NCBI GenBank assembly: GCA_007131435.1
Contig: SLQM01000079.1
Location: forward strand, 1-8,659
DNA: 8,659 bases
Source: Syntrophomonadaceae bacterium
GTDB lineage: Bacteria; Bacillota; Dethiobacteria; DTU022
Direction of reading: 5' to 3'
The translations under genes were made by a program, and so were the position numbers. The notes under the pieces were generated by a model. It searched no databases and was not told the DNA's origin. It saw only the letters and a program-made list of their open reading frames with translations. Positions 1 through 6,710 of this stretch are shown piece after piece. Each line of letters opens with the position of its first letter. The first letter of the stretch is position 1.

Positions 1-1806
1 ACCACTCCCTCGGTAGTAGCTTTTAAAGACTCCGGGGAGAGATTGGTAGGGCAGGTAGCCAAGCGTCAGGCTGCCCTGAACCCGGAAAAGACCCTCTTTT
101 CGGTCAAACGTTTTATTGGACGCAAGTATGATGAAGTAGAATCGGAGCGCAGCCTGGTCCCCTACATCGTTAAAGCGGGTCCAAACAATGCTGTGCGCTT
201 CAAAATCAATGACAAGGATTATGCTCCCGAAGAAATCTCGGCCATGGTCCTGAAAAAAATGGTTGAGGACGCTTCAAAGCACCTGGGAGAAAAAGTCACT
301 GATGCTGTAATCACAGTTCCTGCTTACTTTAACGATGCGCAACGCCAGGCAACCAAGGATGCAGGGAAAATTGCCGGTTTAAATGTCTTGAGAATCATCA
401 ACGAACCGACAGCAGCTTCCCTGGCATACGGATTGGACAAAAAAGTAAACGAAACCATCCTGGTATTTGACCTTGGTGGTGGGACTTTTGATGTTTCAAT
501 TCTTGAAGTTGGAGACGGAGTTTTTGAAGTTAAAGCAACTAACGGTGACACACACCTTGGTGGCGACAACTTCGATAAGGCGGTTGTTGACTGGCTGGCA
601 GATGAGTTTAAAAAAGACCAGGGCATAGACCTGCGCCAGGACAAGCAGGCTTTGCAGCGGCTGATTGAAGCAGCAGAAAAAGCAAAAGTTGAACTCTCAT
701 CAACTACTGAAACAGCAATCAGCATTCCCTTTATCACTGCCGGGGCAGATGGACCCAAGCACCTGGATACCAAGCTGACCAGGGCTAAGTTTGACGATTT
801 AACCCACAGCCTGGTTGAGCGCTGCCGTCAGCCGGTAAAAGATGCGCTGGCCGATGCAAAGCTGACCGAAAAAGATATCGATGAGATTATTCTTGTCGGC
901 GGCTCAACTCGTATACCGGCAGTGCAAAAACTGGTGCGTGAGCTTATAGGCAAGGATCCGAACCAGAGTGTTAACCCTGATGAAGTTGTAGCACTTGGTG
1001 CAGCCATCCAGGCCGGTGTGCTGGCCGGTGAAATGGAAGATGTTGTCCTGCTCGACGTAACCCCACTTTCCCTGGGTGTTGAAACCCTGGGCGGAGTTAT
1101 GACAAAAATTATTGAGCGCAATTCTACCATCCCAACCAGGCACAGTGAAACCTTCTCAACAGCGGAAGATAACCAGCCTGCAGTGGACATCCATGTCCTG
1201 CAGGGCGAACGTGAACTGGCCAGGGATAATCGTTCACTGGGCCAGTTTAAGCTGGAAGGAATTCCACCCGCACCGCGCGGTTTGCCGCAAATCGAAGTAT
1301 CCTTCGATATTGATGCCAATGGTATTCTGAAGGTGAGCGCAAAAGATAAAGGTTCGGGCAAAGAGCAGGAAATTACGATCAGCGGCTCAACTAACCTTGA
1401 CCAGGGTGAAATTGAACGCATGGTTGAAGAAGCACAAAAACACGGTGAGGAAGATAAACAGCGGCGCAAGGAAGTTGATGAGCGCAACGAGGCAGACAGC
1501 CTGGCCTACCAGGTAGAGCGCCAGCTGAATGAACTTGGCGACAAGCTGCCGGTTCACGAAAAAGGCAGGCTTGAACAAACAGTCAACGAGCTGAAAGAAG
1601 CGCTTAAAAGTAATGCGCCGATTGAAAAAATCCGCAGCCTGCACAGTGACCTGCAGCAGGCAGCCCACTCGCTTTCAGAAGCTGCTTACCAGCAGCAAAC
1701 TGCCGGCACTGGAGCCGCAGGAACAACCGGCGGCGGACAAAGCCAGGCCGGAGGCAGTGACAGCGGTGGAGACGATGTGGTCGATGCCGAGTATGAAGAA
1801 CAGTAA
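1..1806 (+). CDS. dnaK: Molecular chaperone DnaK (Hsp70), 5' end missing
   Basis: This is the cytosolic Hsp70, which binds exposed hydrophobic peptides in an ATP-controlled cycle with a J-protein and GrpE. The frame is open from base 1 (TTPSVVAFKDSGERLVGQ), so the gene starts upstream; alignment from memory to E. coli DnaK puts about 34 residues outside, and the TTG at 43 is not the start. Visible codons show the nucleotide-binding domain (VPAYFNDAQRQATKDAG, INEPTAASLAYGLDK, DLGGGTFD at codons 157-164), the interdomain linker DVVLLD at codons 347-352, the beta substrate-binding domain, a helical lid, a Gly/Gln/Ser-rich tail and the end DDVVDAEYEEQ. Unlike Bacillus or typical Clostridia DnaK, it keeps an insert of about 22 residues near positions 127-195. 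It leads the chaperone operon. The family call is certain; the true start and promoter are not visible. Confidence 0.98.
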   Translation, partial: TTPSVVAFKDSGERLVGQVAKRQAALNPEKTLFSVKRFIGRKYDEVESERSLVPYIVKAGPNNAVRFKINDKDYAPEEISAMVLKKMVEDASKHLGEKVTDAVITVPAYFNDAQRQATKDAGKIAGLNVLRIINEPTAASLAYGLDKKVNETILVFDLGGGTFDVSILEVGDGVFEVKATNGDTHLGGDNFDKAVVDWLADEFKKDQGIDLRQDKQALQRLIEAAEKAKVELSSTTETAISIPFITAGADGPKHLDTKLTRAKFDDLTHSLVERCRQPVKDALADAKLTEKDIDEIILVGGSTRIPAVQKLVRELIGKDPNQSVNPDEVVALGAAIQAGVLAGEMEDVVLLDVTPLSLGVETLGGVMTKIIERNSTIPTRHSETFSTAEDNQPAVDIHVLQGERELARDNRSLGQFKLEGIPPAPRGLPQIEVSFDIDANGILKVSAKDKGSGKEQEITISGSTNLDQGEIERMVEEAQKHGEEDKQRRKEVDERNEADSLAYQVERQLNELGDKLPVHEKGRLEQTVNELKEALKSNAPIEKIRSLHSDLQQAAHSLSEAAYQQQTAGTGAAGTTGGGQSQAGGSDSGGDDVVDAEYEEQ

Positions 1807-1823
1807 GTTAAAGAGTAGTAACG

Positions 1824-1864
1824 AATCCGGGCAGTTGGTTTAAAATGATACAATTGCCCGGATT
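1824..1864 (+). promoter_or_regulatory. Hairpin between dnaK and grpE
   Basis: An inverted repeat pairs 1824-1837 (AATCCGGGCAGTTG) with 1851-1864 (CAATTGCCCGGATT). This gives 13 Watson-Crick pairs and one G-T (G-U in RNA) pair around a 13-base AT-rich loop. No T-run follows (the next bases are gcgttgctta), so it does not look like a classical intrinsic terminator. It ends 27 bases before the grpE start. A plausible role is an RNA processing or stabilising element that sets the DnaK to GrpE ratio; this is inference. The structure itself is read directly from the sequence. Confidence 0.6.
1846..1854 (+). promoter_or_regulatory. Possible extended -10 element upstream of grpE
   Basis: TGATACAAT fits an extended -10 (TGn followed by TACAAT, one mismatch to TATAAT) and would start transcription near 1861, about 30 bases before grpE. 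No convincing -35 hexamer is found 16-18 bases upstream. The element overlaps the loop and 3' arm of the hairpin, so the match may be accidental. Confidence 0.2.
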
Positions 1865-1891
1865 GCGTTGCTTAATGCTGGGGGAATAGCC

Positions 1892-2407
1892 ATGAAAGAT
1901 AAAGAACAAATGGCAGAAGAGCTACGTGAACAGGAAGAAAGGGAACTGCATAGCCTTGCAGAAGAACTTGCAACCCTGAAACAAGAGCTGGAAGAAGAAA
2001 AGAAAAGGCACCTTCGCACCCGTGCTGATTTTGACAATTACCGGAAAAGAGCAGAACGGGAAGCGGAAAAAGCCAAGTTCTATACTAAAAAGGAAATCCT
2101 GCTAGACCTGCTCACCTTCCTGGATTACTTTGAGCAGGCTGGAAAACAGGTGCAGGATCCTGCAGCGGCCAGGGGTATTGAGATCATGGCCCGACAGTTA
2201 AACGAGTTTCTATATAAGCACGGAGTAAGGCCTGTTGAGTGCCACGGTAAACCTTTCGATCCCGAAGAGCATGAAGGGTTGGGTTATGTCACAACCGACC
2301 AGTGCCCAGAAGGCTGCGTTGCTGAAGAGGTTTGCAGCGGCTACAAGCTGGAAGATGTTTTGCTTAGACCGGCCCAGGTTATGGTTGCGCAAAACCCTGG
2401 TAGCTAA
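1892..2407 (+). CDS. grpE: Nucleotide exchange factor GrpE
   Basis: GrpE is the dimeric co-chaperone that opens the DnaK nucleotide cleft and releases ADP. The 171-residue product has a charged, glutamate-rich N-terminal half (about residues 1-60) suited to the long coiled-coil dimer stalk. The core motif DFDNYRKRAEREAEKAK follows, then the C-terminal beta domain with GKPFDPEEHEGLGYV, GYKLEDVLLRPAQVMVA and the end QNPGS. The ATG at 1892 is chosen over the TTG at 1868 because GGGGGA (1880-1885) sits 6 bases upstream of it. Length is a little below the 180-200 residues common in the family, mainly through a short N-terminus. It lies 85 bases after dnaK, on the same strand. The identification is secure. 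Confidence 0.96.
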   Translation: MKDKEQMAEELREQEERELHSLAEELATLKQELEEEKKRHLRTRADFDNYRKRAEREAEKAKFYTKKEILLDLLTFLDYFEQAGKQVQDPAAARGIEIMARQLNEFLYKHGVRPVECHGKPFDPEEHEGLGYVTTDQCPEGCVAEEVCSGYKLEDVLLRPAQVMVAQNPGS

Positions 2408-2708
2408 TATTTATCTGTTAAATTGGTTCTACCGGATAATCCCATTACCGGTTCCGTTACAGGTAATGGCAGCGGTTCAGTTTCAGGTTTCCGTTTAAGC
2501 TGCCCTTGAGACGTTTGATCCGTAACCCTGCTCTTGGCGGCTGAAGGGCCTGCGGAACAAAGTACTCCAGCCATTGTCCTTTAGCTATTAACTGGTAATC
2601 TTATGGTCCGGCATTGCCAAACTTAGCTGTTTTTTAAACTTAAAATGTAAAGCAAGGCATTACTTCTGGCATACAAGATTTAACTGCTTTATAAATGGGG
2701 GAATTTTT
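2408..2708 (+). other. 301-base non-coding gap between grpE and dnaJ
   Basis: No credible gene is seen here on either strand. After the grpE stop the same frame stays open to a TGA at 2507-2509, encoding a Gly/Ser-rich stretch (GSVTGNGSGSVSGF), with no ribosome binding site for a separate start. An 8-bp inverted repeat pairs CCATTACC (2442-2449) with GGTAATGG (2462-2469) around a 12-base loop. A second repeat pairs TGTAAAGCA (2646-2654) with TGCTTTATA (2685-2693), ending just before the dnaJ ribosome binding site. A weak promoter candidate is TTGTCC (2574-2579) with TGG-TAATCT (2593-2601) at 16-base spacing. It could be a long leader with its own promoter, a structured RNA or decayed sequence; I recognise no known riboswitch. 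Confidence 0.5.
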
Positions 2709-3731
2709 ATGTCTGTAAAATTTCAAGATTACTATGAACTCTTAGGGGTCGACCGCAAGGCCACGGATAAGGAGATAAAGGCTGCTTACCGGAAACTGGC
2801 CCGCAAGTGGCACCCGGACCTGCACCCGGCTGCAGAGAAAAAAGAGGCGGAAGAAAATTTCAAGCGGATTAACGAAGCCTACGAAGTGCTCAAAGACCCT
2901 GAAAAACGAGAGCGCTACGACAGGCTGGGCAGCAGGTGGAAAGATGGCCAGGATTTCCAGGGAGCACCCGGTATGGACGGTGTTCACTACTACACTTCCG
3001 GAGATTTTGGCGGTGGCGGCTTTGAAGGTAATTTCCAGGGCGGCTTCAGCGACTTTTTCAATGCCTTCTTCGGTGGTGGAACAGCAGGCACAGGGCGAGG
3101 AGGCTTTACTGCCCAGCGAGGGCCTGTCCGCGGTGAAGACCTGGAGAGTGAAATAGAGCTAACCCTTGAAGAAGCATACCAGGGAGTAAACCGTTCACTA
3201 AGGGTTAGCGGTAGCAATGTTTGCCCCGGATGCAGTGGAACAGGCACCAGGGACCGCAGTTTTTGCCCCCAATGCGGTGGGACTGGTTCTGTTCCTGAAG
3301 AAAAAACCCTGGATGTTAAGGTGCCTGCCGGCGTCAAAGAAGGTAGTCGCATTCGCCTGAAAGGCCAGGGTGGCAGTGGGCTTGGAGGAGCGCCAAAAGG
3401 CGACCTGTTTTTAAAGGTTCGCCTGCACCCACATCCAAAGTTTAAGCTAAACGGCAATAATATTGAAACTGATCTGTTAATTAGTCCTGACCAGGCTGTT
3501 TTTGGAGACCGCATTCCGGTCGACACATTAGACGGCAAGGTCAACTTAAAAGTACCGCCTGGAAGCCACAACGGTAATAAACTTCGTCTTCGTGGAAAAG
3601 GGTTTCCGGCAAAAAATAAGAGCCGTGGAGACCAGCTCGTAAGGTTGGTTATAGATATACCGAAAGATCTAAGCAGCGAGGAAAAAGAACTTTACAAAAA
3701 AATCTCTGCGCTGCGGAAAGGTGGGGAGTGA
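2709..3731 (+). CDS. dnaJ: J-protein DnaJ/CbpA-like, with a single zinc site
   Basis: This J-protein stimulates the DnaK ATPase and delivers substrate to it. The 340-residue product has an N-terminal J domain (about 1-72) with HPD at 35-37, a Gly/Phe-rich linker (about 80-135), a very short cysteine region, and a two-part C-terminal peptide-binding domain (VKVPAGVKEGSRIRLKGQG, later VPPGSHNGNKLRLRGKGFP). Class A DnaJ has four CxxCxGxG motifs; here only two occur, CPGCSGTG (Cys172, Cys175) and CPQCGGTG (Cys186, Cys189), enough for one zinc. The protein is therefore intermediate between DnaJ and zinc-free CbpA. The ATG at 2709 follows GGGGGAA (2697-2703). The next gene, CbpM-like, starts 5 bases after the stop, which supports a CbpA-like role. 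J-protein identity is certain; the choice between the dnaJ and cbpA names is open. Confidence 0.95.
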   Translation: MSVKFQDYYELLGVDRKATDKEIKAAYRKLARKWHPDLHPAAEKKEAEENFKRINEAYEVLKDPEKRERYDRLGSRWKDGQDFQGAPGMDGVHYYTSGDFGGGGFEGNFQGGFSDFFNAFFGGGTAGTGRGGFTAQRGPVRGEDLESEIELTLEEAYQGVNRSLRVSGSNVCPGCSGTGTRDRSFCPQCGGTGSVPEEKTLDVKVPAGVKEGSRIRLKGQGGSGLGGAPKGDLFLKVRLHPHPKFKLNGNNIETDLLISPDQAVFGDRIPVDTLDGKVNLKVPPGSHNGNKLRLRGKGFPAKNKSRGDQLVRLVIDIPKDLSSEEKELYKKISALRKGGE

Positions 3732-3736
3732 TAGTT

Positions 3737-4015
3737 ATGAAACTAATTCGGATTCACTGCCACACCGAAAATGATGAATATTTAAGCGAATTCTACATGG
3801 AAATTCATCCTGATCTTCTTGCCCTCTATGAGGAGCTGGGAATTATTGAGATGAAGGGAAACAGGGTCGCCTATGAAGATATGCTGCGTCTCCACAAGGC
3901 ACTACGCATAAAAGAAAAGTGCGGAGTAAATACTGTAGGGGCGGCGATCATAGTCGACTTAATAAAAAAAATTGAAGACCTGCAGGACGAAATTGAGCGC
4001 CTGCGTAGAGAGTAG
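3737..4015 (+). CDS. CbpM/MerR-like chaperone modulator, possible DafA analogue
   Basis: The product is a 92-residue protein resembling the CbpM family of J-protein modulators and, more loosely, the MerR-type repressor HspR. The part IHPDLLALYEELGIIE matches the helix-turn-helix start (HspR has a similar MHPxxLRxYExLGL segment), and GVNTVGAAIIVDLIKKIEDL followed by DEIERLRRE matches the C-terminal helix and coiled coil. The Arg/Gly-rich wing (RTxGGxRRYS) of DNA-binding HspR is absent; the equivalent stretch is KGNRVAYEDM, so protein binding is more likely than DNA binding. It lies between the J-protein and clpB genes, the position of dafA in Thermus, whose product assembles DnaK with DnaJ. 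The ATG at 3737 is preferred over the GTG at 3728 because GGGGAG (3723-3728) is 8 bases upstream. The role as modulator is inferred. Confidence 0.8.
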   Translation: MKLIRIHCHTENDEYLSEFYMEIHPDLLALYEELGIIEMKGNRVAYEDMLRLHKALRIKEKCGVNTVGAAIIVDLIKKIEDLQDEIERLRRE

Positions 4016-4022
4016 GTGATAA

Positions 4023-6617
4023 ATGATGGATTTAAACCGTTTTACCAACAAGTCGAGAGAAGCTTTAGCTGCCGCACAGGAAATAGCAGCAAACCGCGGG
4101 CACCAGGTGGTGGGTCCGAAACATTTACTGGCCGCCATGATGGACCAGGAGGAGGGTTTGGCCGCCCGTTTTATAGAGCATTCCGGCGCCGATGCTGCCG
4201 GTCTGCAGCAGGGACTGGAAAAACAGCTCTCCGCTATCCCCCGCGTATCAGGCTACGAGGGCACACTGCAGATGAGCTCGTCCATGGCCCGCGTGCTGTC
4301 TAAAGCAGAGCAGGAAGCAAAACAGCTCAAGGATGATTATGTAAGCGTAGAACATATCCTGCTGGCCCTAACTGAGGAAAGCGAGGATGACTTAATGCGA
4401 CTGCTGACCCAGGTTGGGCTGGATCGAAACTCACTGCTTAAATCGCTAAAAACTGTTCGCGGTTCACAGCGTGTAACCAGCGACAGTCCTGAAGATACAT
4501 ACGAAGCGCTGCTTCGTTACGGGCGCGATCTGACAGAAGAAGCAGAAAAGGGAAAACTCGATCCCGTTATCGGGCGCGATGAAGAGATTCGACGGGTAAT
4601 GGAGATTCTCTCCAGGAGGACTAAAAACAACCCGGTGCTAATCGGTGACCCCGGAGTGGGTAAAACTGCAGTCGTAGAAGGTTTGGCCAGAAGGATTGTC
4701 GCCCGTGATGTGCCGGAGGGACTGAAAGAAAAGAAAGTAATCTCGCTGGACATGGGAGCCCTGGTAGCAGGGGCAAAATACCGCGGCGAGTTTGAAGAAA
4801 GGCTGAAGGCCGTTTTAAAAGAGGTCCAGGATGCTGAAGGCAAAATTATTCTATTCATCGACGAATTGCACACCGTTGTCGGGGCCGGAGCCGCCGAAGG
4901 GGCAATGGATGCCGGCAACCTCTTGAAACCGATGCTGGCCCGGGGAGAGCTGCAGTGTATCGGGGCCACAACTATTGATGAATATAGAAAGCACATTGAA
5001 AAAGATGCCGCCCTGGAAAGAAGGTTCCAGCCGGTTCGCATCAACCAGCCATCACTGGAAGATACAATTTCAATCCTGCGCGGTTTGAAAGAGCGCTATG
5101 AAGTGCACCACGGGGTGCGGATCCAGGACAGTGCACTGATATCAGCTGCAGTTTTATCGGACCGCTACATCAGCGACCGCTTTCTGCCGGATAAGGCCAT
5201 CGATCTCGTCGACGAGGCTGCTGCTCACCTGCGCACCCAGATCGACAGCATGCCTGCTGCCTTAGATGAAATAACCCGCAGGGTTATGCAGCTTGAAATT
5301 GAAGAAGCGGCACTGAACAAGGAAAAAGATCCTGCCTCCCGCGAAAGACTGGAAAAATTGCAGCAAGAACTGGCCGAAATGCGCTCCGAAGCAGACGCAA
5401 TGAAAGCACAGTGGCAAACAGAAAAGCAGTCAATCCAGCGTGTGCGCAACATTAAGCGCGAAATTGATGAAGTGCGCACAGAAATTGAGCGTGCTGAAAG
5501 GGAGTACGATCTGAATAAAGCAGCAGAACTTAAGTATGGCCGTTTGAACGATCTGGAAAGGCGATTGCAATCAGAAGAAGAACATTTAGCAGGTAAGCAG
5601 AAAAAAGATATGCTGCTAAATGAAGAAGTCAGTGAAACTGAAATAGCAAGGGTAGTAAGCCGCTGGACAGGCGTACCTGTAAGCCGACTGCTGGAAGGCG
5701 AACGCGAAAAGCTGATCCGCCTGGAAGAAATTCTCCATCAGCGGGTGATCGGACAGGATGAAGCTGTCAGCGCCGTGGCAGATGCGGTTATCAGGGCGCG
5801 CAGCGGAATAAAAGACCCTAACCGCCCGGTAGGTAGCTTTATTTTCCTGGGCCCGACTGGTGTGGGAAAAACAGAGCTGGCCAGGGCCCTGGCGGAAGCG
5901 CTTTTTGATGATGAAAGGAACATGATCCGCCTTGACATGTCTGAATACATGGAAAAACATACGGTGGCCCGCCTGATCGGCGCCCCGCCCGGTTACGTGG
6001 GGTACGATGAAGGCGGACAGCTAACAGAACTGGTCAGGCGCAAACCATACAGTGTAGTGCTTTTTGATGAAGTGGAAAAAGCGCACCAGGATGTTTTCAA
6101 CGCCATGCTGCAGATCTTAGATGACGGACGTCTGACTGACGGCAAGGGCAGGACTGTCGATTTTCGCAACACCATTGTGATCATGACATCGAATATCGGC
6201 AGCCAGGAAATCCTCGCTTTTCATGAAAAAGGCGGGGAATACGACCGGATGAAAGAAACTGTCCTGGGAATGCTCAGGCAACACTTCCGCCCGGAATTCC
6301 TGAACCGGGTTGATGAAACCATAGTTTTCAGGGCTTTAGAACTTGAACAGGTTAAAGAGATTGCCGCCCTGCTGCTTGATAAGCTGAAGGAACGGCTGAC
6401 CGATACGGCAGATATGAATCTTGTTTGGGATGATGATGTTGTTGCTTACCTGGCTGAAAAAGGTTACGACCCGGCATACGGGGCACGGCCTTTAAAGAGG
6501 GTAATCCAGAATGAGGTTGAAACCCCTCTATCACGTAAAATTGTAGCCGGAGAAGTCACGCCAAAAGAAACCATTACCCTGGCAAAAGGGGAATTGGGTG
6601 TGGAGTTTATACAATAG
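4023..6617 (+). CDS. clpB: ATP-dependent disaggregase ClpB (Hsp100)
   Basis: ClpB forms a hexameric AAA+ ring that pulls polypeptides out of aggregates, working with DnaK, J-protein and GrpE. The 864-residue product is full length for the family. It has an N-terminal Clp repeat domain (about 1-145), a first ATPase with Walker A GDPGVGKT (208-215) and Walker B IILFIDE (Asp280-Glu281), and pore loop AKYRGEFE. The coiled-coil middle domain (about 400-530) is what marks ClpB rather than ClpA or ClpC. A second ATPase follows with Walker A GPTGVGKT (610-617), pore loop GAPPGYVGYDEGG and Walker B VVLFDE (Asp682-Glu683), then sensor-2 GARPLKR. Two start codons are adjacent; AGGTG (4014-4018) lies 4 bases before the ATG at 4023 and 7 before that at 4026, so 4026 may be the true start. 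The gene begins 7 bases after the CbpM-like gene and ends the operon. Confidence 0.98.
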   Translation: MMDLNRFTNKSREALAAAQEIAANRGHQVVGPKHLLAAMMDQEEGLAARFIEHSGADAAGLQQGLEKQLSAIPRVSGYEGTLQMSSSMARVLSKAEQEAKQLKDDYVSVEHILLALTEESEDDLMRLLTQVGLDRNSLLKSLKTVRGSQRVTSDSPEDTYEALLRYGRDLTEEAEKGKLDPVIGRDEEIRRVMEILSRRTKNNPVLIGDPGVGKTAVVEGLARRIVARDVPEGLKEKKVISLDMGALVAGAKYRGEFEERLKAVLKEVQDAEGKIILFIDELHTVVGAGAAEGAMDAGNLLKPMLARGELQCIGATTIDEYRKHIEKDAALERRFQPVRINQPSLEDTISILRGLKERYEVHHGVRIQDSALISAAVLSDRYISDRFLPDKAIDLVDEAAAHLRTQIDSMPAALDEITRRVMQLEIEEAALNKEKDPASRERLEKLQQELAEMRSEADAMKAQWQTEKQSIQRVRNIKREIDEVRTEIERAEREYDLNKAAELKYGRLNDLERRLQSEEEHLAGKQKKDMLLNEEVSETEIARVVSRWTGVPVSRLLEGEREKLIRLEEILHQRVIGQDEAVSAVADAVIRARSGIKDPNRPVGSFIFLGPTGVGKTELARALAEALFDDERNMIRLDMSEYMEKHTVARLIGAPPGYVGYDEGGQLTELVRRKPYSVVLFDEVEKAHQDVFNAMLQILDDGRLTDGKGRTVDFRNTIVIMTSNIGSQEILAFHEKGGEYDRMKETVLGMLRQHFRPEFLNRVDETIVFRALELEQVKEIAALLLDKLKERLTDTADMNLVWDDDVVAYLAEKGYDPAYGARPLKRVIQNEVETPLSRKIVAGEVTPKETITLAKGELGVEFIQ

Positions 6618-6633
6618 CCGTTTACACAGAAGT

Positions 6634-6687
6634 TGACAAATGGTACGTCCCCCTGTCAATGTTGCCAGGGGGACGTACCATTTGTCA
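6634..6687. repeat. Perfect 22-bp inverted repeat (REP/RAYT-like palindrome)
   Basis: Bases 6634-6655 (starting TGACAAATGGTACG, ending CCCCCTG) are the exact reverse complement of 6666-6687, with a 10-base loop TCAATGTTGC. It lies between the convergent stops of clpB (6617) and the flavoprotein gene (6711). Short palindromes of this style (TGACA at the ends and a GGGGGACG-type core) are, from memory, dispersed in many Clostridia genomes and linked to REP-associated IS200-like transposases; this assignment is not verified here. Only one copy occurs in the window. It may also work as a transcription end for clpB, although only a weak T-rich stretch (aatttcttt) follows on the plus strand. Confidence 0.75.
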
Positions 6688-6710
6688 TAAGAATTTCTTT
6701 CCAGTTCTGA

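Noticed and set aside
43..45. TTG as the start of dnaK
   Set aside because: The frame is open and homologous to DnaK from base 1 (TTPSVVAF), so the gene begins upstream of the window.
324..1487. Long minus-strand open frames opposite dnaK, and similar ones opposite dnaJ and clpB
   Set aside because: They are Ser/Arg-rich shadows of conserved coding sequence on the plus strand, with no ribosome binding sites or recognisable motifs.
2504..2530. HAIR (HspR) operator starting at CTTGAG upstream of dnaJ
   Set aside because: The second half-site ACTCAAG is absent at the expected spacing. No CIRCE element (TTAGCACTC and its inverse) was found either; the dnaK promoter lies outside the window.
2670..2700. 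Promoter CTGGCA / TATAAA directly before dnaJ
   Set aside because: It would start transcription inside or after the dnaJ ribosome binding site, so it cannot drive normal translation of dnaJ.
4016..4303. Plus-strand 95-residue frame overlapping the clpB start
   Set aside because: It lies within the conserved ClpB N-terminal domain in another frame and has low-complexity Gly/Arg composition.
4440..4510. Internal translation start giving a short ClpB, as in E. coli
   Set aside because: No in-frame ATG or GTG is found near the junction of the N-terminal and first ATPase domains.
6633..6661. Promoter from TTGACA in the palindrome
   Set aside because: The -35 match is perfect, but the position 17 bases downstream is TCAATG, a poor -10, and no gene follows on that strand until 7415.
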